From: Clavibacter sp. A6099
GTDB taxonomy: Bacteria; Actinomycetota; Actinomycetes; Actinomycetales; Microbacteriaceae
Direction of reading: 5' to 3'
Length of the DNA: 64,000 bases
Assembly (NCBI RefSeq): GCF_021919125.1
Contig: NZ_CP083439.1
Span: 496,001-560,000 of the forward strand
Part shown: in pieces, positions 19,143-26,952 of the stretch
Numbering within the stretch: the stretch's first letter is position 1
Layout of the letters: every line of letters starts with the position of its first letter
Program-made: the position numbers and the translations under genes
Notes under the pieces: model-generated
Databases searched by the model: none
Told to the model about the DNA's origin: nothing
What the model saw: the letters and a program-made list of their open reading frames with translations, nothing else

Positions 19143-20423
19143 GTGATCGATCCGCAGACCCTCCGCGACCATCCCGACCTCGTCATCGCCTCGCAGGCGC
19201 TGCGCGGCGCATCCGTGGAGGCGGTCGACCAGGCGGTCGCCGCGGACTCCGAGCGCCGCCGGGCGGTCACCGAGTTCGAGGGCCTCCGCGCCGAGCAGAA
19301 CGCGCACGGCAAGCTCGTCGCGAAGGCCGACAAGGCCGACAAGCCGCGCCTCATCGCGGAGGTCCAGGAGCTGAAGGCCCGCGTCACCGCCGCGCAGGAG
19401 CGCGCGCAGGAGGCCGAGGCCGCCCTCGACGAGGCGATGCGGCGGATCCCGAACATCGTCATCGACGGCGTCCCCGCGGGCGGCGAGGACGACTGGGCGC
19501 TCGTGCGCGAGGTCGGCGCGAAGCCGGCGTTCGACTTCGACCCCCGGGACCACCTGGAGATCGGCGAGATCCTCGACGCCATCGACATGGGCCGCGGTGC
19601 CAAGGTGTCCGGCGCCCGCTTCCACTTCCTCAAGGGGATCGGCGCGCGGCTCGAGATCGCGCTGATGAACTTCGGCCTGGCCCGCGCGCTCGAGGCCGGG
19701 CTCGTGCCGCTCATCACGCCCACGCTGGTGAAGCCCGAGATCATGGCCGGCACCGGCTTCCTCGGCGCCCATGCCGACGAGGTGTACCACCTCGACGACG
19801 ACGACCTCTACCTCACGGGCACGAGCGAGGTGGCGCTCGCCGGGTACCACGCCGACGAGATCCTCGACCTGGCCCAGGGCCCCATCCGCTACGCCGGCTG
19901 GTCGACCTGCTACCGCAAGGAGGCGGGCTCCTACGGCAAGGACACCCGCGGCATCATCCGCGTGCACCAGTTCCAGAAGCTCGAGATGTTCAGCTACGTC
20001 GATCCGGCCGACGCCGAGGCGGAGCACGAGCGCCTCCTCGCGATGCAGGAGCGCATGATGCAGGACCTCGGCCTCTCCTACCGCGTCATCGACACGGCGG
20101 CGGGCGACCTCGGATCCAGCGCCGCCCGCAAGTACGACGTCGAGGCGTGGGTCCCCACCCAGGGCGCCTACCGCGAGCTCACCTCCACCTCGAACTGCAC
20201 CACGTTCCAGGCCCGCCGCCTCGGCACGCGCTTCCGCGGCGAGGACGGCCGCACCTCGCCCGTCGCGACGCTCAACGGCACGCTGGCGACCACGCGCTGG
20301 ATCGTCGCGATCCTCGAGACCCACCAGCAGGCGGACGGTTCCGTGCGCGTGCCCGAGGCGCTCCGGCCCTACCTCGGCGGCCTCGAGGCCCTCGAACCCG
20401 CCACGGCGAAGGCCGCCCGATGA
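19143..20423 (+). CDS. serS: Seryl-tRNA synthetase
   Basis: 426 residues. N-terminal coiled-coil tRNA arm (about 1-110, rich in Ala/Glu/Lys) is followed by the class II core: [17 protein letters not shown], motif 2 around [16 protein letters not shown] and the motif 3 region ([16 protein letters not shown]). Charges both tRNA-Ser species found in this window. The GTG start is supported by TAGAGT exactly six bases upstream (19131-19136), a leaderless arrangement. Its TGA overlaps the ATG of the following HAD phosphatase (ATGA), so the two genes are translationally coupled. Confidence 0.97.
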   Translation: MIDPQTLRDHPDLVIASQALRGASVEAVDQAVAADSERRRAVTEFEGLRAEQNAHGKLVAKADKADKPRLIAEVQELKARVTAAQERAQEAEAALDEAMRRIPNIVIDGVPAGGEDDWALVREVGAKPAFDFDPRDHLEIGEILDAIDMGRGAKVSGARFHFLKGIGARLEIALMNFGLARALEAGLVPLITPTLVKPEIMAGTGFLGAHADEVYHLDDDDLYLTGTSEVALAGYHADEILDLAQGPIRYAGWSTCYRKEAGSYGKDTRGIIRVHQFQKLEMFSYVDPADAEAEHERLLAMQERMMQDLGLSYRVIDTAAGDLGSSAARKYDVEAWVPTQGAYRELTSTSNCTTFQARRLGTRFRGEDGRTSPVATLNGTLATTRWIVAILETHQQADGSVRVPEALRPYLGGLEALEPATAKAAR

Positions 20424-21241
20424 CCCCGCGGGTGTCCGACGCCGACCGCCTCCTCATCGCCCTCGACATCGACGGCACCCTCCTCGGCGAGGACGGGTCG
20501 CTCGACGAGTCGGTCATCCGCGAGGTGCGGCGGATGGAGGAGATCGGCCACCTGGTCATGCCCTCCACCGGACGCTCGGTCGCCGACACCCTGCCGATCG
20601 TCGATCGCCTGGGGATCCACCCGCGCTACATGGTGTGCTCCAACGGCGCGATCGTGCTCGAGCGCGACGCGGACGCCCCCACCGGGTACTCCCGCCGCTT
20701 CGTCGAGACCTTCGACCCCGCCGACGTGCTGCAGCGGATCCGCCCCCACCTCGCGAGCGGCCGTTACGCCGTCGAGGACGAGGAGGGCGTGTACCTCTAC
20801 TCCGGCGGCGACTTCCCGGACGGCGCGCTCGAGGCCAACGGCCGCCGGGTCGAGTTCGAGGAGCTGCTGCACGTGCCCGCGACGCGCGTCGTCGTCATCT
20901 CGCCCGGCCACGACCTGGAGGACTTCCAGGACGTCGTCGAGCGCATGGGCCTGCACCGCGTCAGCTACTCCATCGGCTGGACCGCCTGGCTCGACATCGC
21001 GCCCGACGGCGTGAACAAGGCCACCGCCATGGAGCGCGTGCGCGAGCTGCACGGCATCGCCCGCACGCACGTGATCGCCATGGGCGACGGGCGGAACGAC
21101 ATCGAGATGCTGGAGTGGGCCGGCGAGCACGGCCGCGGCATCGCGATGGGCCAGGCGCCGGCGGAGGTCATCGCCGTCGCCACCGAGGTGACGGGCCCCA
21201 TCACCGAGAACGGCGCGGCCGCGGTCCTCTCGCGCCTCTGA
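20420..21241 (+). CDS. HAD superfamily hydrolase, Cof-type (class IIB)
   Basis: 273 residues. HAD motif I is ALDIDGTLL, motif II is MPSTGRS, the lysine is in DGVNKATAM and motif IV is [11 protein letters not shown]. The large C2B cap lies between motifs II and III. Such Cof-like enzymes dephosphorylate sugar phosphates or similar metabolites; the substrate here is unknown. The ATG overlaps the serS stop by four bases. Continuous with serS in one operon that ends before tRNA-Ser. Confidence 0.9.
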   Translation: MTPRVSDADRLLIALDIDGTLLGEDGSLDESVIREVRRMEEIGHLVMPSTGRSVADTLPIVDRLGIHPRYMVCSNGAIVLERDADAPTGYSRRFVETFDPADVLQRIRPHLASGRYAVEDEEGVYLYSGGDFPDGALEANGRRVEFEELLHVPATRVVVISPGHDLEDFQDVVERMGLHRVSYSIGWTAWLDIAPDGVNKATAMERVRELHGIARTHVIAMGDGRNDIEMLEWAGEHGRGIAMGQAPAEVIAVATEVTGPITENGAAAVLSRL

Positions 21242-21412
21242 CGCCCGCCGACCACCGATTCCCCACCTGGGGAGAGTTCAGCTCCCTCTGATCCTCCTCG
21301 TGCGAGAGTGGCGCATCCCGCGCGGTCACCCGGCCGCACCACCGCGGGCCGACCGGCCACCGGTAGGATCCTTCACGATCGCCCCGCCCGCCCAGCGGGA
21401 GGGCGCGCATCG

Positions 21413-21497
21413 GGAGGGCTGTCCGAGCGGCCGATGGAGCCAGTCTTGAAAACTGGTGGGCAGAGATGTCTCGTGGGTTCGAATCCCACGCCCTCCG
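21413..21497 (+). tRNA. tRNA-Ser(TGA)
   Basis: Complete 85-nt class II tRNA: 7-bp acceptor stem GGAGGGC/GCCCTCC, D-loop, anticodon stem CCAGT/ACTGG with loop CTTGAAA (anticodon TGA), a variable arm and the TpsiC arm GTGGGTTCGAATCCCAC; discriminator G at 21497. CCA is not encoded. Its last bases are the left attachment copy of the downstream island. A TAGGAT -10 lies about 45 bp upstream. Confidence 0.97.
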
Positions 21498-21498
21498 C
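21484..21498 (+). repeat. Left attachment repeat (tRNA-Ser 3' end)
   Basis: TCCCACGCCCTCCGC, the 3' half of the TpsiC arm and acceptor stem, is repeated exactly at 23224-23238. Duplicated tRNA 3' ends of this kind are produced by tyrosine-recombinase integration into tRNA genes. Confidence 0.85.
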
Positions 21499-21560
21499 TG
21501 TCACGTGAGAAAGCCCCAAGCTGCCTGCTATCCGCCCGGTCAGAACCCGAACAGGGGGCG

Positions 21561-21572
21561 CATAGAGTCATC
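21561..21572 (+). repeat. Island end repeat CATAGAGTCATC, left copy
   Basis: The 12-mer CATAGAGTCATC recurs at 23139-23150, followed there by a further TAGAGTCAT at 23153-23161. The copies sit at similar distances inside the two attachment repeats and in the same orientation, which is typical for accessory binding sites of an integrase or excisionase. Confidence 0.55.
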
Positions 21573-21579
21573 ATTATAG

Positions 21580-21789
21580 TTATTGTGCAGGCATGACTAC
21601 CTGGACCCCGGAGATGTAATCGTCAGGAGCAAAAGCATCCCAAACATCCAAGGCGCTACTCAGGTAATTCCATCCTGGGAAAAGCGCTTTTGTGATGATG
21701 TATTCCATGTTGACGAGGTCCATCCATCGCATAAGTTCGTCAGGCTCGGGAGCCGGGAAGTAGTCAGGTGTTGGTTTCTCATTGGGCAT
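21580..21789 (-). CDS. Hypothetical 69-residue island protein
   Basis: Begins MPNEKPTPDYFPAPEPDEL and contains the segment YIITKALFPGWNYLSSAL before an acidic end with WDAFAPDDYISG. Composition is protein-like (aromatic and acidic residues, unlike the Arg/Pro-rich shadow frames), but I recognise no family. The start overlaps the end of another minus-strand frame (stop at 21779) by eleven bases, suggesting coupling or a decayed longer gene. No strong ribosome site. Confidence 0.45.
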   Translation of the reverse strand: MPNEKPTPDYFPAPEPDELMRWMDLVNMEYIITKALFPGWNYLSSALDVWDAFAPDDYISGVQVVMPAQ

Positions 21790-21892
21790 CGTACGCACCG
21801 AAATAGTCCGGGAAGTCGTAATCAAGGGCTCGGTACTTCTCCACCCATTCCGCACGTGATATGATTTGCGCTTCTTCCCTTGATTCCTGCAT
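21779..21892 (-). CDS. Possible small or truncated island protein
   Basis: From the ATG at 21892 a 37-residue product (starting MQESREEAQIISRAEWVEK, ending YFGAYDAQ) would be made. The frame stays open upstream to a TAA near 21986 and that extension (including GHIRYTRQGPSFVFQGWKSW) also looks protein-coding but has no start codon, so this may be the 3' remnant of a broken gene. It ends inside the start of the 69-residue frame. Confidence 0.35.
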   Translation of the reverse strand: MQESREEAQIISRAEWVEKYRALDYDFPDYFGAYDAQ

Positions 21893-22116
21893 CTCATTCT
21901 CATAGGGCCATGACTTCCAGCCCTGGAAAACAAAGCTGGGCCCCTGTCTTGTGTATCTAATATGTCCGATTTGAAGACGTGCCTTTTATGGGTCCGTTAC
22001 TCGTGAGCGGCCTTACCTTTCCTTTTGTTGGTCGTGAAAGGGTTGTCGGCTGAGCGGGTGACTCCGCTGAATAACTCGCACTTTCAACTCTTCAGGGTCA
22101 GTAGTAGGGTGTGGTC

Positions 22117-23070
22117 ATGACAGGCGGCGAGTTACTCCCCATAGTTACCGGCGGTGCAAAAGCAATATCTTCGGCGAAGAATGCGTTAGACCCGGATAGC
22201 GATATTAAAAGCGAGCTGGCGAAACAAGCGTCGGCAAACGTACACTTTGCGGCGGCGGCGGAGCTACGGGCCAAACGGGCTCTGGTATCGCAAGTGGTCT
22301 TGCTGAAATTTATGCAGCCCATTGGGATGCTGATGAAGTTTAAGTCGGACTACTTTGCGAACGTATTCCCTCAGCAACTGGCAGAGCGTGTTGCGCAGAT
22401 TCCTGAGGAGCACGTGCGGGAGCCGAAGGCGTACGTCGTCGTCCCCGCGGTGGAGAACATAAGCAATGTCGCTGATGAACCAACTTTACGGGACCTGTAT
22501 CTTAACCTGATTGCCGGTGCTATGGACGACAGGATCGGCGAATCGGGCACCCATCCGTCCTTTGTGCAGGTTATAAGCCAGTTGGGGCCAGATGAAGCAG
22601 CTATTCTTCGCTCCATGTGGCGCGCGGCAACTGTGTGGGGTGTCGTGCAATTACATCACTACACGAAGGGTAACGAGGACGGCCGTTTTCTACCAAACGG
22701 AGGATATAAATGGGGGTTCATCGCGCCTGATGAGGATAAATATTACACATTCGATGGAATCAGCATTTATCTGACAAATTGGCGTCGGTTGGGGCTCATC
22801 AACCTTGACATGGCAAACATTCTGACCCGTGACGGAGCATACGAATGGCTTGAAAAGGATGACGAATACATCAGTATGAAGGCCAAGCACGGAGAGAACA
22901 TACGAGTAGTGCGGGGTGCGGTTTACCTCACTGACTACGGGCGAAGCTTTTGCAAGGCCGTGGGCATCTTGGACGCTGATGCATGGTCTCCCTACGGCTC
23001 GTTGAGTGAAGAGGAGCAGGAGTCTCGGGAGCACTCGGAGCCTGGGCAGTCGTGGGCTGCGCCTGAGTAG
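22117..23070 (+). CDS. DUF4393 / Abi-alpha family protein, candidate abortive-infection factor
   Basis: 317 residues. The N-terminal half (SAKNALDPDSDIKSELAKQA, then a hydrophobic-amphipathic helix VVLLKFMQPIGMLMKF) and the middle with LAERVAQIPEEHVREPKAYV, the NVADEPTLRDLYLNLIAGAMD block and HPSFVQVISQLGPDEA fit the DUF4393 (Abi-alpha) family, linked to abortive infection in other bacteria. The C-terminal half resembles a winged-helix-like region. The ATG at 22117 rather than the GTG at 22111 is favoured: TAGGGT lies exactly six bases before it. Base composition and codon usage are foreign. It is the only sizeable gene of the tRNA-Ser island, so anti-phage defence is a reasonable but unproven role. 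Confidence 0.72.
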   Translation: MTGGELLPIVTGGAKAISSAKNALDPDSDIKSELAKQASANVHFAAAAELRAKRALVSQVVLLKFMQPIGMLMKFKSDYFANVFPQQLAERVAQIPEEHVREPKAYVVVPAVENISNVADEPTLRDLYLNLIAGAMDDRIGESGTHPSFVQVISQLGPDEAAILRSMWRAATVWGVVQLHHYTKGNEDGRFLPNGGYKWGFIAPDEDKYYTFDGISIYLTNWRRLGLINLDMANILTRDGAYEWLEKDDEYISMKAKHGENIRVVRGAVYLTDYGRSFCKAVGILDADAWSPYGSLSEEEQESREHSEPGQSWAAPE

Positions 23071-23098
23071 CTGTGGGGACGTACGGCGGCGGGTCAGG

Positions 23099-23139
23099 GA
23101 GCCCGGCTACGGTCAGGGCTTTGCCCCGTAGCGAAGCTC
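23099..23139 (+). terminator. Hairpin after the DUF4393 gene
   Basis: GAGC (23099) and CTACGG (23107-23112) pair with CCGTAG (23126-23131) and GCTC (23136-23139), with an inner GGGC-TTT-GCCC hairpin. It begins 28 bases after the stop and is probably the transcript end, though it could also be a recombination-site structure. Confidence 0.5.
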
Positions 23140-23161
23140 ATAGAGTCATCCGTAGAGTCAT
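23139..23161 (+). repeat. Island end repeats TAGAGTCAT, right copies
   Basis: CATAGAGTCATC (23139-23150) and TAGAGTCAT (23153-23161), direct copies of the left-end repeat, lying 63-85 bp inside the right attachment site. Candidate arm-type sites. Confidence 0.5.
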
Positions 23162-23223
23162 TGACTTGCAGGGGTAGTCCCAGAATGTAGGGCTGACCGG
23201 CAGGTTCCGAAAAGTAGTAGGAG

Positions 23224-23238
23224 TCCCACGCCCTCCGC
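23224..23238 (+). repeat. Right attachment repeat
   Basis: Exact second copy of TCCCACGCCCTCCGC. Only 15 bases separate it from the ATG of the lcp gene, and those bases contain its GGAGAGG ribosome site. Before integration the lcp start must therefore have lain about 16 bp after the tRNA-Ser gene. Confidence 0.85.
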
Positions 23239-23253
23239 CCGGAGAGGATCCGC

Positions 23254-24519
23254 ATGAGCGACGCGCCCCTGCGACCCCGGCGAACCGCCACGGCCCCCGT
23301 CATCGCCCGGCACGGCCGGCTGGGTCGCCCGAGCGCGGCGCGCACGATAGTCAAGGGCGTCGCGATGGGCGTCGCGGTGCTGCTCGTCAGCGGGCTCTCC
23401 GTCGGCACGATCGCGCTGTGGGATCTGAACAGGTCCGTCCAGGCGAACACCATCGACATCAGCGACGGCACCGAGCAGACCACCGTCGGCGTCGGCGCGC
23501 TCGACGGCGGCTTCAACGTCCTGCTCGCGGGATCCGATACCCGCCAGGGCCAGGGCGACGGCTACGGCAAGACCGACGGCGCGCTCAACGACGTCAACAT
23601 GGTGCTGCACGTCTCCGCCGACCACTCGCAGGCCAGCGTGGTCAGCCTGCCGCGCGACATGGTCGTGCCCATCCCCGCCTGCGCGCGCAGCGACGGATCC
23701 GGCACCGCTCCTGCCCAGTCGGCCGCGCCGCTCAACACGGCGCTCTCCGACGGCGGCCTGCCGTGCGTCGCGAAGACCGTCGCGCAGTTCACCGGGCTCG
23801 ACATCCCCTACGCGGCCCTCATCGAGTTCAACGGAGTCATCGAGATGTCCAACGCGGTCGGCGGCGTGCCCGTCTGCCTCGCGAGCCCGCTCAAGGACAA
23901 GCGCACCGACCTCGACCTCCCCGCGGGCGTGACCCCGTTGCAGGGCAAGCAGGCGCTGCAGTTCCTCCGCACCCGCCACGCGGTCGGCGACGGCAGCGAC
24001 CTGGCCCGCATCAGCAACCAGCAGGTCTTCCTCTCGGCGCTCGTGCGCACAATGAAGCAGTCGAGCACGCTGTCGGATCCCACGCGCGTCTACGGCCTCG
24101 CCAAGGCTGCGGTGGACAACATGCAGCGCTCGACCTCGCTCGACTACCAGACCATGGCGTCCATGGCGCTGGCCCTCAAGGACATCCCGCTCGACCAGGT
24201 GCACTTCCTGCAGTACCCGGGCACCACCGCGGGCACCGGCGTCTACGCCGGCAAGGTCCAGCCGTTGAAGACCGACGGCGACCAGCTCATGCAGCTGCTC
24301 AAGACGGACGCCCCGTTCGAGGTGAAGGCCGGCAACACCGGCCTCGGCGCGGTGGACGAGACGCCGTCGCAGCCCACGGCCACGCCCGCTCCCAGCGCGT
24401 CGTCCGGCGCCGGCGGCGGATCCGCTCCCGCCGCGTCGTCCTCGCCGACCGTGCTGCCCGAGGCCGTCACGGGCACGGACGCCGGCACCGTCACCTGCTC
24501 GAAGGCCTTCAAGGGCTGA
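23254..24519 (+). CDS. LytR-CpsA-Psr (LCP) family cell-wall polymer ligase
   Basis: 421 residues. A cytoplasmic Arg-rich N-terminus, one membrane helix (about 35-58) and an extracellular LCP domain (about 85-320) with the polyprenyl-phosphate-binding motifs: GSDTRQGQ, SLPRDMVVPI, the DKRTDLDL loop and FLRTRHAVGDGSDLARISNQQ. A Ser/Thr/Pro/Gly-rich linker and a Cys-containing tail follow. LCP proteins transfer teichoic-acid or arabinogalactan-type polymers to peptidoglycan. A closely similar gene is cut by the right window end. The start is fixed by GGAGAGG six bases upstream. Its upstream region was replaced by the tRNA-Ser island. Confidence 0.94.
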   Translation: MSDAPLRPRRTATAPVIARHGRLGRPSAARTIVKGVAMGVAVLLVSGLSVGTIALWDLNRSVQANTIDISDGTEQTTVGVGALDGGFNVLLAGSDTRQGQGDGYGKTDGALNDVNMVLHVSADHSQASVVSLPRDMVVPIPACARSDGSGTAPAQSAAPLNTALSDGGLPCVAKTVAQFTGLDIPYAALIEFNGVIEMSNAVGGVPVCLASPLKDKRTDLDLPAGVTPLQGKQALQFLRTRHAVGDGSDLARISNQQVFLSALVRTMKQSSTLSDPTRVYGLAKAAVDNMQRSTSLDYQTMASMALALKDIPLDQVHFLQYPGTTAGTGVYAGKVQPLKTDGDQLMQLLKTDAPFEVKAGNTGLGAVDETPSQPTATPAPSASSGAGGGSAPAASSSPTVLPEAVTGTDAGTVTCSKAFKG

Positions 24520-24940
24520 GCCCAGCGCAGCCGGACGCCCGGCCGCGCGCCGCGCACCGGGGAGGGCGACGGGGCCCCGCCGCACACCCTATGCAGCAGG
24601 GACCCGTCTATCTCGTTCAGCTTTCGACCCGAATCCTCCGCCGGACGAGAATCTCGTGTTCTCGCCCACGGGGGGCTCGCGACGTCGTCGCGTGCGTGCG
24701 GGTGAGCGGCGCCGGTTCGGGGGATCCGGGGCCGCGGCCACGTGGGCGAGCGGGACATCTCTGGGCTGACACATCGACACGCGGGGGGTAAGCCGGTCGG
24801 GTCCGGCACACGCGTCGACACAGACACTACGTGTCCGTCGAATGGGGGACAACCGAACCGCACCCCCCGTTCGGGCCCGCGTCCCGGTGGGCGGGGATGT
24901 GAGCGGGCCGCCGCGTCAGGTACAGTGGACGGGTACGTCT
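24520..24940. other. Non-coding interval upstream of tRNA-Ser(GCT)
   Basis: No convincing gene. Visible elements are a 13-bp palindrome GACACTACGTGTC (24823-24835), immediately overlapped by a 20-bp element GTGTCCGTCGAATGGGGGAC (24831-24850) that recurs with three changes at 37799-37818, and short GC palindromes after the lcp stop. Confidence 0.4.
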
Positions 24941-25029
24941 GGAGACGTCGCATAGTTCGGCCTAGTGCACCACCCTGCTAAGGTGGAGTACCCGTATGGG
25001 TACCGTGGGTTCAAATCCCACCGTCTCCG
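24941..25029 (+). tRNA. tRNA-Ser(GCT)
   Basis: 89-nt class II tRNA. Acceptor GGAGACG/CGTCTCC, anticodon stem CCACC/GGTGG with loop CTGCTAA (anticodon GCT), long variable arm, TpsiC arm GTGGGTTCAAATCCCAC, discriminator G at 25029. CCA not encoded. Confidence 0.96.
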
Positions 25030-25101
25030 CCATCTTCCCATCGCCGCCGGGGCACTGCCGCTCCGTCCATGAGCGCGAGCGCGGGCCGGTACGCTCGTCG
25101 C

Positions 25102-25647
25102 ATGGACCGCCAGATGCTCGACCAGCTGTCGACGGGCCGTTCTCGGCGCGATGTGCAGGCCATCCGCGACGCGCTGTCCGCGCTGTCGGCCGGTGACCTG
25201 GTCAGCGTCGTCATCCGTTCCCCGCGATACGGCCTCTACGCCGTCGACGGGTCGGTCCGCGTCGCGTCCAACGGCCAGATGGTCGTCGCGGACACCGCGC
25301 TCGGCGCCGCCGGCGAGATCCAGGCGCTCTCCGTCCGCCCGGGCGATGACCTCCCGCCGCAGGTCGGGCTGCCCGACTCCGTGGCCGACCTCCACCACGG
25401 CACCGTGGTGCGCGTCACCTTCGACGAGCCCGCCTACGGTGCCTTCCACGTGACGGGACCGCTCACCGCGGGCGACGACGCGTTCCTCCTCGTCGGCAGC
25501 TGGATCGTCGTGGACGGCGATGCGTTCGCCCCTCGCGTCGTCTCCGTCGAGGTCGCGAGCGACCTGGACGTGCATCCGGCCAACGTCCCGCCGAGGAGGC
25601 CGTCCGTGGACGACGCGGTGGTCGCCATGCCCGGCCTCGTCTCCTAG
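25102..25647 (+). CDS. Conserved hypothetical protein, beta-rich
   Basis: 181 residues. A short basic N-terminus (QLSTGRSRRDVQAIRDALSALS) precedes an all-beta-looking region with alternating hydrophobic residues (LVSVVIRSPRYGLYAVDGSVR, VVRVTFDEPAYGAFHVTGPL). No catalytic motif or membrane segment; family not recognised. The ATG at 25102 is chosen over the one at 25069 because TACGCT (25090-25095) lies exactly six bases before it, the leaderless pattern of this genome. Confidence 0.75.
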   Translation: MDRQMLDQLSTGRSRRDVQAIRDALSALSAGDLVSVVIRSPRYGLYAVDGSVRVASNGQMVVADTALGAAGEIQALSVRPGDDLPPQVGLPDSVADLHHGTVVRVTFDEPAYGAFHVTGPLTAGDDAFLLVGSWIVVDGDAFAPRVVSVEVASDLDVHPANVPPRRPSVDDAVVAMPGLVS

Positions 25648-25708
25648 GGGCGTCCCTCCCCGCACCCGGCCCGCATCGATGCGTGCGCATCGGCCTAGCA
25701 TCACCCCC

Positions 25709-26779
25709 ATGAGCGACACGTTTCCCGATGCGCCGCGGTCGCCCGACCCCGAGCACGGCTCCGGCACCACCCTCGGCCTCATCGCGCGCGAGGCGAACGT
25801 GTCCATCGGCACCGTCAGCAAGGTCCTGAACGGCCGCAAGGGCATCTCGCCCGCGACCCGTGCGCGCGTCGAGGAGCTCATGGAGCTGCACGGCTACAGC
25901 CGTCGCGGGGCCGAGCGGCCGCATGGCGCGCTGATAGAGATCGTGCTGGAGGTCGTCGACACGGGCTTCTCCGTCGACCTGCTGCGCGGGGTCTCGGCGG
26001 TCGCGCGCGAGCACGCGCTGAGCGTCATCGTCACGGAGCACGGGCGCGACAACGCCCTCGACGGCGACTGGATGGCGGGCGTCATGCAGCGGCGGCCGAT
26101 GGGCCTCGTCCTCGTCTTCTCCGACCTCGCGCCCGCGCAGAAGCGGCAGCTGCGGAGCCGGGGCATCCCGTTCGTGGTGGTGGATCCCGCCGGGTCGCCG
26201 GCCGCGGACGTGCCGGCCGTCGGATCCACCAACTGGGAGGGCGGCCACGCCGCAGGGGAGCACCTGCTGGGGCTCGGGCACACGCGCATCGGCGCGATCA
26301 GCGGTCCGCCGCACCGCCTCTACTCGCGGGCCCGCATGTCGGGATTCCGCAGCGCGCTCGAGGCGGCTGGATCGGACGTGTCGCTCGTCGAGGTCGAGGG
26401 CGACTTCGGGCGGGCGGCCGGGCACCGCGCGGGCGGCGAGCTGCTCGACCGCGCCGAGCGACCGACCGCGATCTTCGCGGGCAACGACGAGCAGGCGCTC
26501 GGGCTCTACGAGGCGGCGCGCGAGCGGGGGATCCGCATCCCCGACGACCTCTCCGTGCTCGGCTACGACGACCTCCCGTTCGCCCGCATCGTCTCGCCCG
26601 CGCTGAGCACCATCCGGCAGCCCGTCCGCGAGATGGCGGAGGCCGCGGCGCGCATGGTGCTCCGGATCCGCGAGGGCCGGAGCGAGGAGCCCACCCGGCT
26701 CGACCTCGCGACGGCGCTCGTGGTCCGCGCGAGCACGGCCGCGCCCGCGGCGGCCGACGCGGTGTCGTCACCCGAGTGA
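25709..26779 (+). CDS. LacI family transcriptional regulator (ThuA operon)
   Basis: 356 residues. LacI helix-turn-helix at about 20-70 (LGLIAREANVSIGTVSKVLN, with hinge helix region) and a periplasmic-binding-protein-like sensor domain (about 75-340) with SVLGYDDLPFARIVSPALST near the end. It lies immediately upstream of thuA and an oxidoreductase gene, and a perfect GAAACGTTTC operator overlaps its own stop codon, so it most likely represses that operon until a sugar inducer binds. TAGCAT is seven bases before the ATG. Confidence 0.93.
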   Translation: MSDTFPDAPRSPDPEHGSGTTLGLIAREANVSIGTVSKVLNGRKGISPATRARVEELMELHGYSRRGAERPHGALIEIVLEVVDTGFSVDLLRGVSAVAREHALSVIVTEHGRDNALDGDWMAGVMQRRPMGLVLVFSDLAPAQKRQLRSRGIPFVVVDPAGSPAADVPAVGSTNWEGGHAAGEHLLGLGHTRIGAISGPPHRLYSRARMSGFRSALEAAGSDVSLVEVEGDFGRAAGHRAGGELLDRAERPTAIFAGNDEQALGLYEAARERGIRIPDDLSVLGYDDLPFARIVSPALSTIRQPVREMAEAAARMVLRIREGRSEEPTRLDLATALVVRASTAAPAAADAVSSPE

Positions 26780-26787
26780 AACGTTTC
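26778..26787. promoter_or_regulatory. LacI-type operator GAAACGTTTC
   Basis: A perfect 10-bp palindrome of the classic LacI/GalR type, beginning within the TGA of the lacI gene. Downstream a TTGCCC -35 (26806-26811) and TAGCGT -10 (26830-26835) with an 18-bp spacer form the likely thuA promoter, so the operator lies just upstream of it. Confidence 0.75.
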
Positions 26788-26886
26788 GGATCGGCGGCGC
26801 CCTCCTTGCCCCGCCCGACCGCCGGTGCGTAGCGTTCGAGGCGCGCGGCAGCCGCAAGGTCGCGCCCGACGAAGGAGTCGCCAGTG

Positions 26887-26952
26887 ATGCAGATCCCCCG
26901 CACGCATGCCCGCCCGCCCCGCGGTCGCCCGATTCGGACGGCGCTCGCGTGA
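26887..26952 (+). CDS. Short leader ORF coupled to thuA
   Basis: 21-residue Arg/Pro-rich peptide (begins MQIPRTHARPP). It has a textbook AAGGAG site, and its TGA overlaps the GTG of thuA (GTGA). thuA itself has no good ribosome site, so translation of this leader probably delivers ribosomes to thuA. It could alternatively be the decayed start of a once larger gene. Confidence 0.5.
   Translation: MQIPRTHARPPRGRPIRTALA

Larger units (their letters stand above)
21499..23223. mobile_element. Compact tRNA-Ser-borne genomic island (about 1.74 kb), no integrase
   Basis: The DNA between the two 15-bp repeats is visibly richer in A and T than its flanks and uses codons (TTA, ATA, AAA, TAT) almost absent elsewhere in the window. 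It holds a DUF4393 gene on the plus strand, small ORFs on the minus strand and no integrase. Copies of TAGAGTCAT lie about 65-85 bp inside both ends, like arm-type recombinase sites. It may be a remnant of a larger element or a minimal cargo island mobilised in trans. Confidence 0.75.

Noticed and set aside
21583-21864. Plus-strand 93-residue frame in the island
   Set aside because: Antisense to the more protein-like minus-strand frames; no ribosome site or promoter pattern at its start.
23418-24791. Alternative long frame overlapping the LCP gene
   Set aside because: Arg/His-rich shadow; the LCP frame has signature motifs and a proper ribosome site.
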